DNA of 39,893 nucleotides, taken from an uncultured Anaerococcus sp. GTDB lineage: Bacteria > Bacillota > Clostridia > Tissierellales > Peptoniphilaceae. The notes under the pieces were generated by a model that was not told where the DNA came from, made no database searches, and saw nothing but the letters and a program-made list of their open reading frames with translations. Below are positions 23,613 through 31,360 of this stretch, in pieces; positions within the stretch are counted from its first letter, which is position 1; each line of letters opens with the position of its first letter. The position numbers and the translations under genes are program-made. Location of the stretch: contig NZ_CAMXYR010000007.1 of NCBI RefSeq assembly GCF_947253225.1, positions 1 through 39,893 on the forward strand, in the 5' to 3' direction.

Positions 23613-24521
23613 TTATTTGCCGATTTTTTCTTCTCTTCCGTAGTAGAAAAGATATTGTTGGCTATAGCCTGCAAGCTCGCCAAAGTAGTCTCTGGCGTAG
23701 GCTTCCACTTGTTTTTTGGGGACTTCCTTTTTGATAAAGAGGGTCTCCATAACTCTTTTTATCCACACATCGACTGGGAAGGTCTCCCTCCTATGGTAGG
23801 CAAAAAGCATTATGCAATCGGCAACCTTAGGACCTATGCCAGGTAGGTCCATGAGTTTTTTCTTTAGGTCGGCACTTGCTAGGCTCTGGTCTTTGGCAAA
23901 GTCTAGGGCACCCTCGTGGACGAGCCTACTTGCCTCGACTATTCTTTTGTCCCTAAAGCCGACTCTGGCATGTTCTCTAAGCTCTTCTGGGCTTACTTGC
24001 ATGAGGATTTCTGGGCTTGGGAAGGAGTAGTATTTTCTGCCCCTGTACTCACCTATATAGGTTCCATATCTTTCGGAGATTATCCTTACCGCCTTTTTGA
24101 TTCTTGGAATTTGGTTGTTGGCGGATATTATGAAGGATATGGTCGTTTCAAAGACTTCTTGGTTTAAGATTCTTATTCCATAGCCGTAGGAGGTCGCTTT
24201 TTCTAAGGTTTCATCAATTGAGATTGATTTTTTTATTTGCTCATAGTCCTCACCAAGGTCGAAGTAGTCGTAGAAAATATCGTAGAAGTCCTCTTCACTT
24301 ATGTTTCTGATTAGGGATGAGCCATCGGCTAGGCCTAGGACGTTGATGATTTTTCCTAGGAAAACCGCTGTGTAGGACCCATCTTCTTCCTTGTGGAAGT
24401 TAAAGCATTGCCCACATTCAAAAATATGGGTCGGATTAAAAGAGGCCTCCCTTAGGATGAGCCCCTCTTTTGTTTTTTCTAAGTTTATTTCTTTTTTGGC
24501 TGGATTTTGGTATCTATTCAC
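23613..24521 (-). CDS. ogg: 8-oxoguanine DNA glycosylase, OGG1 type
   Basis: A 302-residue base-excision-repair enzyme that removes 8-oxoguanine and nicks the abasic site. The N-terminal domain (ECGQCFNFHKEEDGSYTAV) matches OGG1-type enzymes. The HhH-GPD core has LPGIGPKVADCIM with catalytic Lys232 and FPVDVW with Asp251. The start is GTG 24521, overlapping the sortase stop by one base (TAGTG). OGG1-like glycosylases are found in many clostridia in place of Fpg. Relevance to a strict anaerobe is transient oxygen exposure. Confidence 0.9.
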   Translation of the reverse strand: MNRYQNPAKKEINLEKTKEGLILREASFNPTHIFECGQCFNFHKEEDGSYTAVFLGKIINVLGLADGSSLIRNISEEDFYDIFYDYFDLGEDYEQIKKSISIDETLEKATSYGYGIRILNQEVFETTISFIISANNQIPRIKKAVRIISERYGTYIGEYRGRKYYSFPSPEILMQVSPEELREHARVGFRDKRIVEASRLVHEGALDFAKDQSLASADLKKKLMDLPGIGPKVADCIMLFAYHRRETFPVDVWIKRVMETLFIKKEVPKKQVEAYARDYFGELAGYSQQYLFYYGREEKIGK

Positions 24522-25291
24522 TATTTTATCCTTAGAGCGTGCACTGCCAACCTTTGGTCTGCGTAGTCATATTGGCAGGTAGATAGGGTAATTATCGTGT
24601 CATCTTCCTTGAAATCTCTTGTTTCAAGCTTGACTTCTGAGTTGTTCTTTAGCTTTTCAAAATAAGGAATCTTGTCGGCATCATACATGAACTCGAGAGT
24701 TCTATAGTCATAGTCGGCAGGGGTACCATAGGCTGCAAAGACATAGTATTGTCTTAGGCCTTCTTCTGTTGTGATGTAGATCGCCCTGTGTTTTTCGGCA
24801 AAGTCTTGCTTCCTATATTGGTCGAGTGGGGTAAACATTGACTCAAGTTCTAGGTGGTGGCCATAGATTACTGTATTGTCATCGTTTAGGTCGGTGTTGT
24901 TGTTGGTATCCATAAAGATAGATCCAGCTAGGTCGTACTCCTTATTGAGTCCCTTCCTCAAATAGAAGGAATTATCATTTGCGTGAAGGAGAGGATACTT
25001 GACAGCTGTGCCAGGAATTTCGATAACGGCAACAACATCAGGGTTTTCTTCCTTAAATTTCTTCAAAAGATAGAGGTTTTGTTCCTCAAGCTTCTTTAGC
25101 TTCTCCTCAGCGGTTAAGCTATCATCAGCCTTACCAATCTTGTTGATACTTTCCTTGATAAGTCCAGATATGTGTTTGTTATTTTGGATATTTGTCCAAT
25201 AGTCGTAGCCCCTCTTACCTAATATTGCAAGGCAGACCACGATTACAATAACAAGGATAGTTCTAATTATTTTTCTAATTGCTTCTTTCAT
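24521..25291 (-). CDS. srtB: Class B sortase
   Basis: A membrane-anchored cysteine transpeptidase of 256 residues that links surface proteins to peptidoglycan or pili. A transmembrane segment (about 10-25) is followed by the catalytic domain with His145/146 (NTVIYGHHLE), Cys239 (TLSTCQYDY) and Arg247. The DQRLAVHALRI end fits class B. The start is ATG 25291 with AAAGGTGG four bases upstream; the longer frame to 25345 reads through promoter DNA. Substrates are not adjacent; the NAKTG protein at 19403-20089 is a candidate because its signal resembles class B motifs. The overlap with ogg is one base. Confidence 0.92.
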   Translation of the reverse strand: MKEAIRKIIRTILVIVIVVCLAILGKRGYDYWTNIQNNKHISGLIKESINKIGKADDSLTAEEKLKKLEEQNLYLLKKFKEENPDVVAVIEIPGTAVKYPLLHANDNSFYLRKGLNKEYDLAGSIFMDTNNNTDLNDDNTVIYGHHLELESMFTPLDQYRKQDFAEKHRAIYITTEEGLRQYYVFAAYGTPADYDYRTLEFMYDADKIPYFEKLKNNSEVKLETRDFKEDDTIITLSTCQYDYADQRLAVHALRIK

Positions 25292-25386
25292 GTAACCACC
25301 TTTAACTAGCTTTAAATTTATTGTACTATTAGTATAATATACCATAATGGATATATTATGAAAGTAAAATTTTTAAGGAGATATAA

Positions 25387-25620
25387 ATGAAAGATTATAA
25401 ACTATTTGTAGGAACAGTTTGTCCTTATTGCAAAAAAGTGGAAAACTTTATGAAAGAAGAAAATATTGAATTAGAAATTGTAAATATAAATGAAGATAGG
25501 GATGCCATGATGGAATTAATCGATAAGGGTGGCAAAAGACAAGTTCCTTGCCTCTACCACGATGGGACCTACCTCTACGAGTCCGACGATATCATAAGCT
25601 TTCTAAGGGAAAGCAAGTAA
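25387..25620 (+). CDS. Glutaredoxin-like thiol-disulfide protein
   Basis: A 77-residue thioredoxin-fold protein with the dithiol active site CPYC (Cys12-Cys15) near the N terminus and a cis-proline segment QVPCLYHDG. It reduces disulfides or glutathionylated proteins in glutathione users; in an anaerobe lacking glutathione the electron donor is uncertain. It is 9 bases before the HAD gene on the same strand and diverges from the sortase gene across about 95 bases. AAGGAG lies 7 bases before the ATG. Confidence 0.85.
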   Translation: MKDYKLFVGTVCPYCKKVENFMKEENIELEIVNINEDRDAMMELIDKGGKRQVPCLYHDGTYLYESDDIISFLRESK

Positions 25621-25629
25621 GGAGAGCCA

Positions 25630-26433
25630 ATGATTAAATTACTAGCATCGGATATTGATGAAACTTTGGTCGATGCCCAAAAAAACGTACCCCAAAGAAA
25701 TATCGATGCCATCAAGAAGGCTAAGGATATGGGAGTCATAGTAACCCTCGCCTCAGGGCGTGGAACCTACGAACTCTTTGATATACCTGACCAGGCAGGG
25801 GTCGTCGATGAAGATAGGTTTGTGATATCTTGTAATGGAGCCATAATCATGAACATCTTCACCAAAGAAATCGTCTACTCCCAAAGCCTAAAGTACGACT
25901 ATGCCAAGGCCATCCTCGACTATGCCTACAAAAATGAGCAAACCTGCTACATTTACACCCTAGATAACAAGTACGGCATCAACCTCGACAGGGACTCCTA
26001 CGCCGAAAATCAAATCACAGTCCTAGCCGATAACAACATCGACTTTCTAAAAGATGCCATAATCCTAAAGGCAATCATCAAAAACAAGGACATGAACTAC
26101 CTCCAAGGTCTTGAAATCGACATAGCTTCCCTCACCAACTACGATGTGGAAGTTGCCTACTCATCCGATATGTTCATGGAGGTAAACGCCAAGGGAGTCA
26201 ACAAGGCAGTCGCCCTAAAGAAAGTCTGCGACCACTACGGAATCGACCTTGCCGATACCCTAGCCATAGGCGATAACTACAACGACGTCGCCATGCTTGA
26301 AGCTTGTGGAACATCAGTCGCTGTTGCCAACGCTCGCCTGCAAGTAAAAGATTCTGCCGACTATGTAACCAAGGCGACCAACGAAGAAGGAGCTGTGGCA
26401 GAGGCCATAGAAAAATTTATCCTAAACAAATAA
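25630..26433 (+). CDS. Cof-type HAD hydrolase
   Basis: A 267-residue HAD-superfamily phosphatase of the Cof/YidA type (IIB cap). Motif I is DIDETLVD (nucleophile Asp8, Asp10), motif II LASGRG, and motif IV GDNYNDVAML near residues 214-223. A cap domain lies between. These enzymes act on sugar phosphates or nucleotide-like metabolites such as FMN or pyridoxal phosphate; the substrate cannot be inferred here. It is translated after the glutaredoxin-like gene and ends in a strong terminator. Confidence 0.93.
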   Translation: MIKLLASDIDETLVDAQKNVPQRNIDAIKKAKDMGVIVTLASGRGTYELFDIPDQAGVVDEDRFVISCNGAIIMNIFTKEIVYSQSLKYDYAKAILDYAYKNEQTCYIYTLDNKYGINLDRDSYAENQITVLADNNIDFLKDAIILKAIIKNKDMNYLQGLEIDIASLTNYDVEVAYSSDMFMEVNAKGVNKAVALKKVCDHYGIDLADTLAIGDNYNDVAMLEACGTSVAVANARLQVKDSADYVTKATNEEGAVAEAIEKFILNK

Positions 26434-26477
26434 AGTGATGAAAAGAATAGACATCCTATTCAATCATCACTTTTTTT
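26432..26477 (+). terminator. Rho-independent terminator after the HAD hydrolase gene
   Basis: AAAGTGATGA pairs with TCATCACTTT (26432-26441 with 26464-26473), with an inner GAATAG/CTATTC stem, followed by seven T. Confidence 0.85.
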
Positions 26478-26640
26478 CTAAAGCCTATAAAGCCTTCCCA
26501 GTAAGTAAGGGACTTCCCTTCTGGCAAGGTCTTTTTCTTTTGGCAAAATCCACAAAAAGGAAGAAAGTGTCAGTCTTTCATCCAAAAGCTTAGATTTTGC
26601 CAAAAAAGCTTTTGTTAATCTCCGCATTTTTCCTTAACTT

Positions 26641-26913
26641 TTACCACGCCTTGTGAGTATTCTTGTAGTAGCTATAGGCAAAATAAACCAATAGACAGCT
26701 AAAGACTAGGGGAATGGCCTTTAGCACAAGGGCTATAAAACCACCTATTAGCACAAAGGGAAGTATAAGAAAGACACCAACTCCTAGGATTAGGGGAAGA
26801 AAGACTAGGGCCAAAATAAGACCCAAAAACCCCTTAGCTAGTTTAAAAATTACTTTTATTAGTCCAAAAGCCAAGCTAGGCAAAAGGACTAGGGCAACCA
26901 AGGCTTGTAACAT
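26641..26913 (-). CDS. Small hydrophobic membrane protein
   Basis: A 90-residue integral membrane protein with two to three hydrophobic helices (FLGLILALVFLPLILGVGVF) and a basic C-terminal tail. The upstream ATG at 26925 overlaps the ribosome site GGAGG; I use ATG 26913, which is 5 bases after that site. It has its own promoter (26942-26969). Family unknown; such short Leu/Ile/Val/Phe-rich proteins have no diagnostic motif. Confidence 0.6.
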   Translation of the reverse strand: MLQALVALVLLPSLAFGLIKVIFKLAKGFLGLILALVFLPLILGVGVFLILPFVLIGGFIALVLKAIPLVFSCLLVYFAYSYYKNTHKAW

Positions 26914-26941
26914 TTTATCCTCCATTATTTTTCTTAATTTT

Positions 26942-26969
26942 ATTATACATAAATAGAATAATGTTTCAA
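26942..26969 (-). promoter_or_regulatory. Sigma-A-type promoter of the small membrane protein gene
   Basis: On the minus strand TTGAAA (26964-26969), 16 bases, TATAAT (26942-26947), about 28 bases before the start at 26913. Confidence 0.6.
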
Positions 26970-27005
26970 GTATTTTTACATATCTTAAAGCCCGTTTTAA
27001 TTATC

Positions 27006-27713
27006 TTAATTTTCCCTAACTCTTATCAGAAAACTTTGACCAAAGTCCTTCCCTGGTTCAAGGACAAAGGGCGTTTTGTCTTCATCGGCAAAACTTTTGC
27101 CATTGTAGGTTGGCTCAAGGCAAATATACTCATCCAAAAAATCTGACCAGAGGGTGTAAACTCCAACATTTTCACAGGCAAGTATAGCTATTTCAAAGTC
27201 TTTCGTCCTGAAGGAAAGATTCTTTCTACCCACAAAGATAGATGAAGGTAGAGCCTCTTTGTCTATCACAAGGTCTGAAATCACTAGCTCATCAAAACTT
27301 GTCCTAAAGTAAGGGTGAAAGGCTGGGGCAACTGGCACAGGGCTTGTCCCCTTGTTTTTTATAAGAAGCCTTGTCCTTAGACCATCTTCTTCTAGCTTGT
27401 AGGAAATTTCAAAGTCCACCTTCTCATAAGTCCCTACTCCTCTAAGGCCAAGGTCGAGGAAGTCCTCCCCACAATCCAGAACCTTCCAAGTAAGATTCCT
27501 CCCAAAACCGTGGCTGTTTAGTTCATTTAAAATCTTATCATCAGAAAAATTAGGAGCACATACATGCATGCCACCCCTAATCTTCATACTATCGCCAAGC
27601 CTTATTTGACTTCTATCAAAGAGTACCTTCTTGCCCTTATAGCTAAGGTCAGTGAGATAGACTCCCTTGAGGTCAACATGGCCGATAAAGTTATTATTTT
27701 TTATTGTTGGCAT
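27006..27713 (-). CDS. Aldose 1-epimerase-family protein (galactose-mutarotase fold)
   Basis: A 235-residue protein with the beta-sandwich mutarotase pattern: GKKVLFDRSQIRLGDSMKIRGG (N-terminal strands), NELNSHGFGRNLTW, the conserved VPVAPAFHPYFRT (catalytic His region), and CLEPTYNG near the C terminus. It probably interconverts anomers of a hexose or hexose 6-phosphate; it is nearer the short form annotated as hexose-6-phosphate mutarotase than canonical GalM. Its start overlaps the ferritin stop by one base (TAATG), so the two are translationally coupled, an unusual partnership. Confidence 0.8.
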   Translation of the reverse strand: MPTIKNNNFIGHVDLKGVYLTDLSYKGKKVLFDRSQIRLGDSMKIRGGMHVCAPNFSDDKILNELNSHGFGRNLTWKVLDCGEDFLDLGLRGVGTYEKVDFEISYKLEEDGLRTRLLIKNKGTSPVPVAPAFHPYFRTSFDELVISDLVIDKEALPSSIFVGRKNLSFRTKDFEIAILACENVGVYTLWSDFLDEYICLEPTYNGKSFADEDKTPFVLEPGKDFGQSFLIRVREN

Positions 27714-28222
27714 TATTGAGCTATAGCTGGTGTGGTTGGTGTTGGTCTTTGACCTAGTTCATTGTCAAGGATGTAGATTGATGGCCAATCATTGCCCACT
27801 CTTTCAAGTCTTGTAACAATTTTTGTGAAGGTTTCTTCTTCTTCAACTTGTTCATCAATGTACCATTGGATAAAGCTTCTAACTCTCTCATCAACGCCGT
27901 TGGCTTCTTGGGCGATGTGGTTGATTCTTCTAGTAACTTCTTTTTCATGGTCTAGGGCAGATTTCATAACATCAAGGACTGATTCATATTCAGCTCTTGG
28001 TTCAGGAATTGCCTTATATACTGGTTTGTAGCCAACTGATTGGAGGAAGTTTTTCATTCCTTCAGCGTGGTTGATTTCTTCAGTTACTTGTTGGTCCATC
28101 CAGTTTGTGAAGCCTTCAAGGTCCAAATCATCTGTGTAAGCAGCCATAGCCTTGTAGATATAGGCAGACTCAAACTCAAAGTTCATTTGTTCATTAATTA
28201 AGTCTAAAATTTTCTTGTCCAT
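27713..28222 (-). CDS. ftnA: Ferritin
   Basis: A 169-residue ferritin that stores iron inside a 24-subunit shell and oxidises Fe(II) at a dinuclear centre. The pattern LINEQMNFEFESAYIYKAMA carries the first ligand Glu, MDQQVTEEINHAEGMKNFL the bridging Glu and His, and IDEQVEEEETF the third. I use ATG 28222 (MDKKILD); an upstream ATG at 28231 is one base from the ribosome site. The gene follows a hypothetical gene whose stop is at 28228, and precedes the mutarotase. It is probably induced by iron or oxidative stress, but no Fur-like box was recognised. Confidence 0.93.
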   Translation of the reverse strand: MDKKILDLINEQMNFEFESAYIYKAMAAYTDDLDLEGFTNWMDQQVTEEINHAEGMKNFLQSVGYKPVYKAIPEPRAEYESVLDVMKSALDHEKEVTRRINHIAQEANGVDERVRSFIQWYIDEQVEEEETFTKIVTRLERVGNDWPSIYILDNELGQRPTPTTPAIAQ

Positions 28223-28227
28223 TTCAA

Positions 28228-28524
28228 TCATTCTCCTTCTTCAATATAATTGTCATATAGGATGTAAATTCCATATATATCCAAGTCTCTTTTGATTATC
28301 TCCTCAATTACCCTTGTAATTGAGCTTGGGAGGATATCAATAGTAAAAGAGCAGTCTTTGATAGTAAATCTATTGGATCTTATGATTGATTTTTCTGCCA
28401 AATCATTAAAGATATCCATGGCTATAGATCTCTTAAATTTTTCATCCAAGTCAAAGGTTACTGGCATTAAGTCTGTGCTACTCGTCTTATTCTCGATTTT
28501 TTTGATAAGCAGTAAATCTTTCAT
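28228..28524 (-). CDS. Hypothetical protein upstream of ferritin
   Basis: A 98-residue protein that I do not recognise. It has no signal peptide or membrane segment and an alternating alpha/beta pattern (LLLIKKIENKTSSTDLMPV, then SFTIDILPSSITRVIEEIIK). A TAGGAGAGG ribosome site precedes the ATG. It is the first gene of a three-gene unit with ferritin and mutarotase, almost touching the ferritin start. A role in iron handling is suggested by position only. Confidence 0.6.
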   Translation of the reverse strand: MKDLLLIKKIENKTSSTDLMPVTFDLDEKFKRSIAMDIFNDLAEKSIIRSNRFTIKDCSFTIDILPSSITRVIEEIIKRDLDIYGIYILYDNYIEEGE

Positions 28525-28603
28525 AATCCTCTCCTAGTAAGATATTACCCAATTATCAAAAAAACAAACTTATTTATAAAAATTATCTTTCTTCTTCCAA
28601 ACT

Positions 28604-29245
28604 TTAGAGACTTTTGCGACAATCCTTGTGCTTTTCCTGCATTTCCCTAAAGGAGAAGACGCATCCACAATAGTCCTGTCTGTAAAGCTCGTACTTTTGG
28701 GAAAGCTCTATCGACTTCTTGTAGCCATTTTTCTTCTTAAAATCTGCATACAAGTAGGAAACTCCGTACTCTTTCTCCAAATCTCTGCCAATTTCATTAA
28801 GCCACTGGCTGTTTTTGTAGGGGGAGATGGAAAGAGTTGTCGAAAAGTAATCATAAGCATGGTCTTTGGCATACTTGGCAGTCTCCTCAAGCCTTAGCTT
28901 GTAGCAAAGGTAGCAAGCTTTTCCTCCCTCATGGTCATCCTTCCTAAGCCTTGCAATCTCAGAAAAATCCTCCACCTTATTTTCTGGAAAGATAATCTCA
29001 GCTTCAATTCCCATAGCCTCCTTTAGCTCTCTTAGGGTATTGACCCTCTTGGTAAGCTCACTTGGTGGATAAATCATGGGGTTATAATAGAACATATCAA
29101 TAACAAAATCCCCATAAATCCTATCAAGTACCGCTGTAGAGCAAGGGGCACAGCAAACCTGCATCAAAAGTCTAGGTTTTTTGCCCTCTTTTTTGTTGGT
29201 TTTTATAATCTCTTCCATCTTGAGATTGTAATTAATCTTTTGCAT
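28604..29245 (-). CDS. queH: Epoxyqueuosine reductase QueH
   Basis: QueH reduces epoxyqueuosine to queuosine in tRNA, the last step of queuosine synthesis, replacing QueG. The 213 residues carry the family cysteines in QVCCAPCS (31, 32, 35), CYLCYKLR (CxxC) and DYCGCVFS, which bind a 4Fe-4S cluster and a mononuclear iron. The start is ATG 29245 with GAAGGTGAG three bases upstream; the frame extends to 29272 without a ribosome site. No other queuosine genes are in the window, so the precursor may be salvaged. Confidence 0.9.
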   Translation of the reverse strand: MQKINYNLKMEEIIKTNKKEGKKPRLLMQVCCAPCSTAVLDRIYGDFVIDMFYYNPMIYPPSELTKRVNTLRELKEAMGIEAEIIFPENKVEDFSEIARLRKDDHEGGKACYLCYKLRLEETAKYAKDHAYDYFSTTLSISPYKNSQWLNEIGRDLEKEYGVSYLYADFKKKNGYKKSIELSQKYELYRQDYCGCVFSFREMQEKHKDCRKSL

Positions 29246-29325
29246 AAACTCACCTTCAAAATAAATTATCAAGCCCTTATATTCTACTTGTTATTTGAAA
29301 TATATAAATAGGAGGACTTTTAGGT

Positions 29326-29362
29326 AAAAGAAAACCACAGAAGCATAAGCATCCTGTGGTTT
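29326..29362 (-). terminator. Rho-independent terminator of rplM-rpsI
   Basis: AAACCACAG pairs with CTGTGGTTT (29332-29340 with 29354-29362) and is followed by TTTCTTTT on the minus strand, 13 bases after the rpsI stop. Confidence 0.85.
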
Positions 29363-29375
29363 GTTGTCTTCTTTC

Positions 29376-29765
29376 TTATCTCTTTGAGAATTGAGATGAT
29401 TTTCTTGCCTTTTTGAGACCTGGTTTCTTTCTTTCTTTTCTACGAGAATCTCTTGTAAGGAAACCTGCTCTCTTGAGGGCTTGTCTATAGTCAGGGTTTG
29501 CGATTAGTAGGGCTCTTGCGATAGCGTGTCTAATTGCTCCTGCTTGACCTGTAAATCCACCACCATTAACGTTGATTTTGATATCAAAGTTGTTTAGGTT
29601 TTCTGTAAGTTGAAGTGGAGATTTAGCTATAACTTTTAGGGTTTCATAGTTGAAGTATTCATCTAAGCTTTTTCCATTTACTAGGATGTTTCCGCTACCA
29701 GAAACCATAGTACATCTAGCTACAGAGGTCTTTCTTCTTCCTGTTGATTGTATAATTTCTGCCAT
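29376..29765 (-). CDS. rpsI: 30S ribosomal protein S9
   Basis: Small-subunit protein S9, 129 residues, whose C-terminal basic tail contacts the P-site tRNA. The sequence starts QSTGRRKTSVARCTM, has GGGFTGQAGAIRHAIARALL, and ends GLKKARKSSQFSKR. It lies 11 bases after rplM, the universal L13-S9 pair, in one transcript that ends at 29326-29362. Confidence 0.98.
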   Translation of the reverse strand: MAEIIQSTGRRKTSVARCTMVSGSGNILVNGKSLDEYFNYETLKVIAKSPLQLTENLNNFDIKINVNGGGFTGQAGAIRHAIARALLIANPDYRQALKRAGFLTRDSRRKERKKPGLKKARKSSQFSKR

Positions 29766-29776
29766 CTAAGTCCTCC

Positions 29777-30217
29777 TTAATTTAATTCCAAAACTTCAGG
29801 CATTTGAGCTTCGTGCTTGTGGTCACTGCCAACATAAACTCTAAGCTTCTTAGCCATAGCTCTACCTAGCTTGTTGTGTGGAAGCATGCCTTCTACAGCG
29901 TGAGTTACAATTCTTTCTGGATATTTAGCTTGCATATCCTTGAATTTAGTGATTTTAAGACCCCCACTGTATCCTGAATATCTTTTGTATTCTTTTTGGT
30001 CTTCTTTGTTGCCTGTAAGAACGACTTTTTCAGCATTGATAATAATTACATAATCTCCAGTATCATAGTGTGGAGTAAATGTAGGTTTGTTCTTTCCTCT
30101 TAGTATTGCTGCAACTTGGCTAGCTAGTCTACCTAGGGCCATTCCTTCTGCATCAACGACATACCATTTTCTGTCGATTTGATCAGGAGTTGCAGTCCAT
30201 GTTTTTTGATATTTCAT
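29777..30217 (-). CDS. rplM: 50S ribosomal protein L13
   Basis: Large-subunit protein L13, 146 residues, an early assembly protein. The patterns KWYVVDAEGMALGRLAS, GDYVIIINAEKV and VEGMLPHNKLGRAM are diagnostic. The start is ATG 30217 with AGGAGG six bases upstream; the longer frame to 30259 reads into the leader. A structured leader and consensus promoter precede it. L13 is expected to be the autoregulator of the rplM-rpsI operon. Confidence 0.97.
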   Translation of the reverse strand: MKYQKTWTATPDQIDRKWYVVDAEGMALGRLASQVAAILRGKNKPTFTPHYDTGDYVIIINAEKVVLTGNKEDQKEYKRYSGYSGGLKITKFKDMQAKYPERIVTHAVEGMLPHNKLGRAMAKKLRVYVGSDHKHEAQMPEVLELN

Positions 30218-30364
30218 AAAATTCCTCCTATAAATTTTTCGCCTACTATATTTAGACACCGCTTCTAGTAGGTGGCGGCTTTACACGTCCTGACATTTGT
30301 TTATAATCGCATTCAGGATTTGCGATTTCACCGAAAAGCTTCATAAAAGAAACTTCAAGTTGAC
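30218..30364 (-). promoter_or_regulatory. Structured 5' leader of rplM (candidate L13 autoregulatory leader)
   Basis: About 150 untranslated bases can form several stems: CCTACT/AGTAGG (30242-30247 with 30267-30272), CCGC/GCGG (30259-30262 with 30275-30278), TCCTGA/TCAGGA (30288-30293 with 30313-30318), and ATCGCA/TGCGAT (30306-30311 with 30321-30326). Several pairs are mutually exclusive, as in regulatory leaders. L13 leaders are known in Firmicutes; that this is one of them is inference. Confidence 0.55.
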
Positions 30365-30370
30365 TGGTAT

Positions 30371-30399
30371 ATAATACTCCATCCTAGTCTTTTTGTCAA
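30371..30399 (-). promoter_or_regulatory. Sigma-A promoter of rplM-rpsI
   Basis: On the minus strand TTGACA (30394-30399), 17 bases, TATTAT (30371-30376). Eleven of twelve consensus bases match. The leader begins just after it. Confidence 0.8.
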
Positions 30400-30408
30400 T
30401 ATCTTAGC

Positions 30409-31206
30409 TTAATTTTTGTAATAATCACAAAGGGCGAAGGCGTGATTCATAGGTCCACTTCCCTTACCGAGATTAAGCCCATCTTTTAGACAAGCTTCTA
30501 GGTAGGTCTTGGCTTTTCTTATAGCCTTTTCCAGCTCATATCCCTTAGCGAGGTTGGCGGCTATGGCTGATGATAGAGTGCATCCTGTCCCGTGGGTGTT
30601 TGTGTTTTCTATTCTTTCTCCCCTTAGCCACAAGGCATTTGTCCCATCGTAGAGGTAGTCGTTAGCATCATTTATGGCATGGCCTCCCTTTAGGAGGATG
30701 GGGGTCTGGTATTTTTGGTAGAGCTTTTTTGTGGCTTCTTCAACTTGGCCAGGGCTTTTTATCTCTTTTCCTATAATCATCTGGGCTTCGGGGATGTTTG
30801 GGGTTATAAGACTTGCTAGGGGAAAAAGCCTTGTAAGTAGGGCTTCTATGGCTTCATCTCTTAGAAGCTTTGCTCCTGATGTTGCGACCATAACTGGGTC
30901 TAGGACTATGTTTTTTGCCTTGTAGTGGATAAGTCTTTCGCTAATTGTTTCGATTAGGTCCTTGGATGAGACCATGCCAATTTTTACTGCATCTGGATAT
31001 ATGTCTGTAAAAACTGCATCAAGTTCTTTGGCCAAAAAGTCAGGGCTTAGGTCAAAAATTCCAATAACTCCTGTGGTGTTTTGGGCTGTTAGGGATGTGA
31101 TTACCGATTCTGCATAGACTCCGTTTAAGGTCATAGTCTTTAGATCTGCTTGGATTCCTGCCCCACCAGATGTGTCGGAGCCTGCTATTGTCAATCCTAC
31201 TTTCAT
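30409..31206 (-). CDS. thiD: Hydroxymethylpyrimidine/phosphomethylpyrimidine kinase
   Basis: ThiD phosphorylates HMP to HMP-P and HMP-PP for thiamine synthesis. The 265 residues match. The N-terminal SDTSGGAGIQADLKT binds substrate; LDPVMVATSGAKLL, the TPNIPEAQMI segment and the late GTGCTLSSAIA (catalytic Cys, anion hole) are all present. A strong GGAGGAG ribosome site lies just before the ATG. It stands alone, with no other thiamine gene adjacent and no TPP riboswitch in the short 5' region, so it might serve pyridoxal or HMP salvage instead; I favour thiamine salvage. Confidence 0.92.
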   Translation of the reverse strand: MKVGLTIAGSDTSGGAGIQADLKTMTLNGVYAESVITSLTAQNTTGVIGIFDLSPDFLAKELDAVFTDIYPDAVKIGMVSSKDLIETISERLIHYKAKNIVLDPVMVATSGAKLLRDEAIEALLTRLFPLASLITPNIPEAQMIIGKEIKSPGQVEEATKKLYQKYQTPILLKGGHAINDANDYLYDGTNALWLRGERIENTNTHGTGCTLSSAIAANLAKGYELEKAIRKAKTYLEACLKDGLNLGKGSGPMNHAFALCDYYKN

Positions 31207-31235
31207 TTTTCTCCTCCTTGTATCGAAAGTTTTTC

Positions 31236-31274
31236 ACAAAAAAGCAGAAGGCTAAGCTTAAAGTCCTTCTGCTT
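31236..31274 (-). terminator. Rho-independent terminator after trkH
   Basis: A 10-bp stem AAGCAGAAGG/CCTTCTGCTT (31242-31251 with 31265-31274) followed by six T on the minus strand. It lies 86 bases past the trkH stop and just before the thiD gene. Confidence 0.8.
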
Positions 31275-31360
31275 GTATTATTTTTATTATATAAGTCTCG
31301 CCTTCTAATCCAGCTTTGAAATTTTTAGAACTTCCATGCTTATAGGTAAATTCTAATGCT

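Noticed and set aside
31207..31241. TPP riboswitch before thiD
   Set aside because: Only about 35 bases lie between the trkH terminator and the thiD start, too few for the aptamer, and no THI-box pattern was seen.
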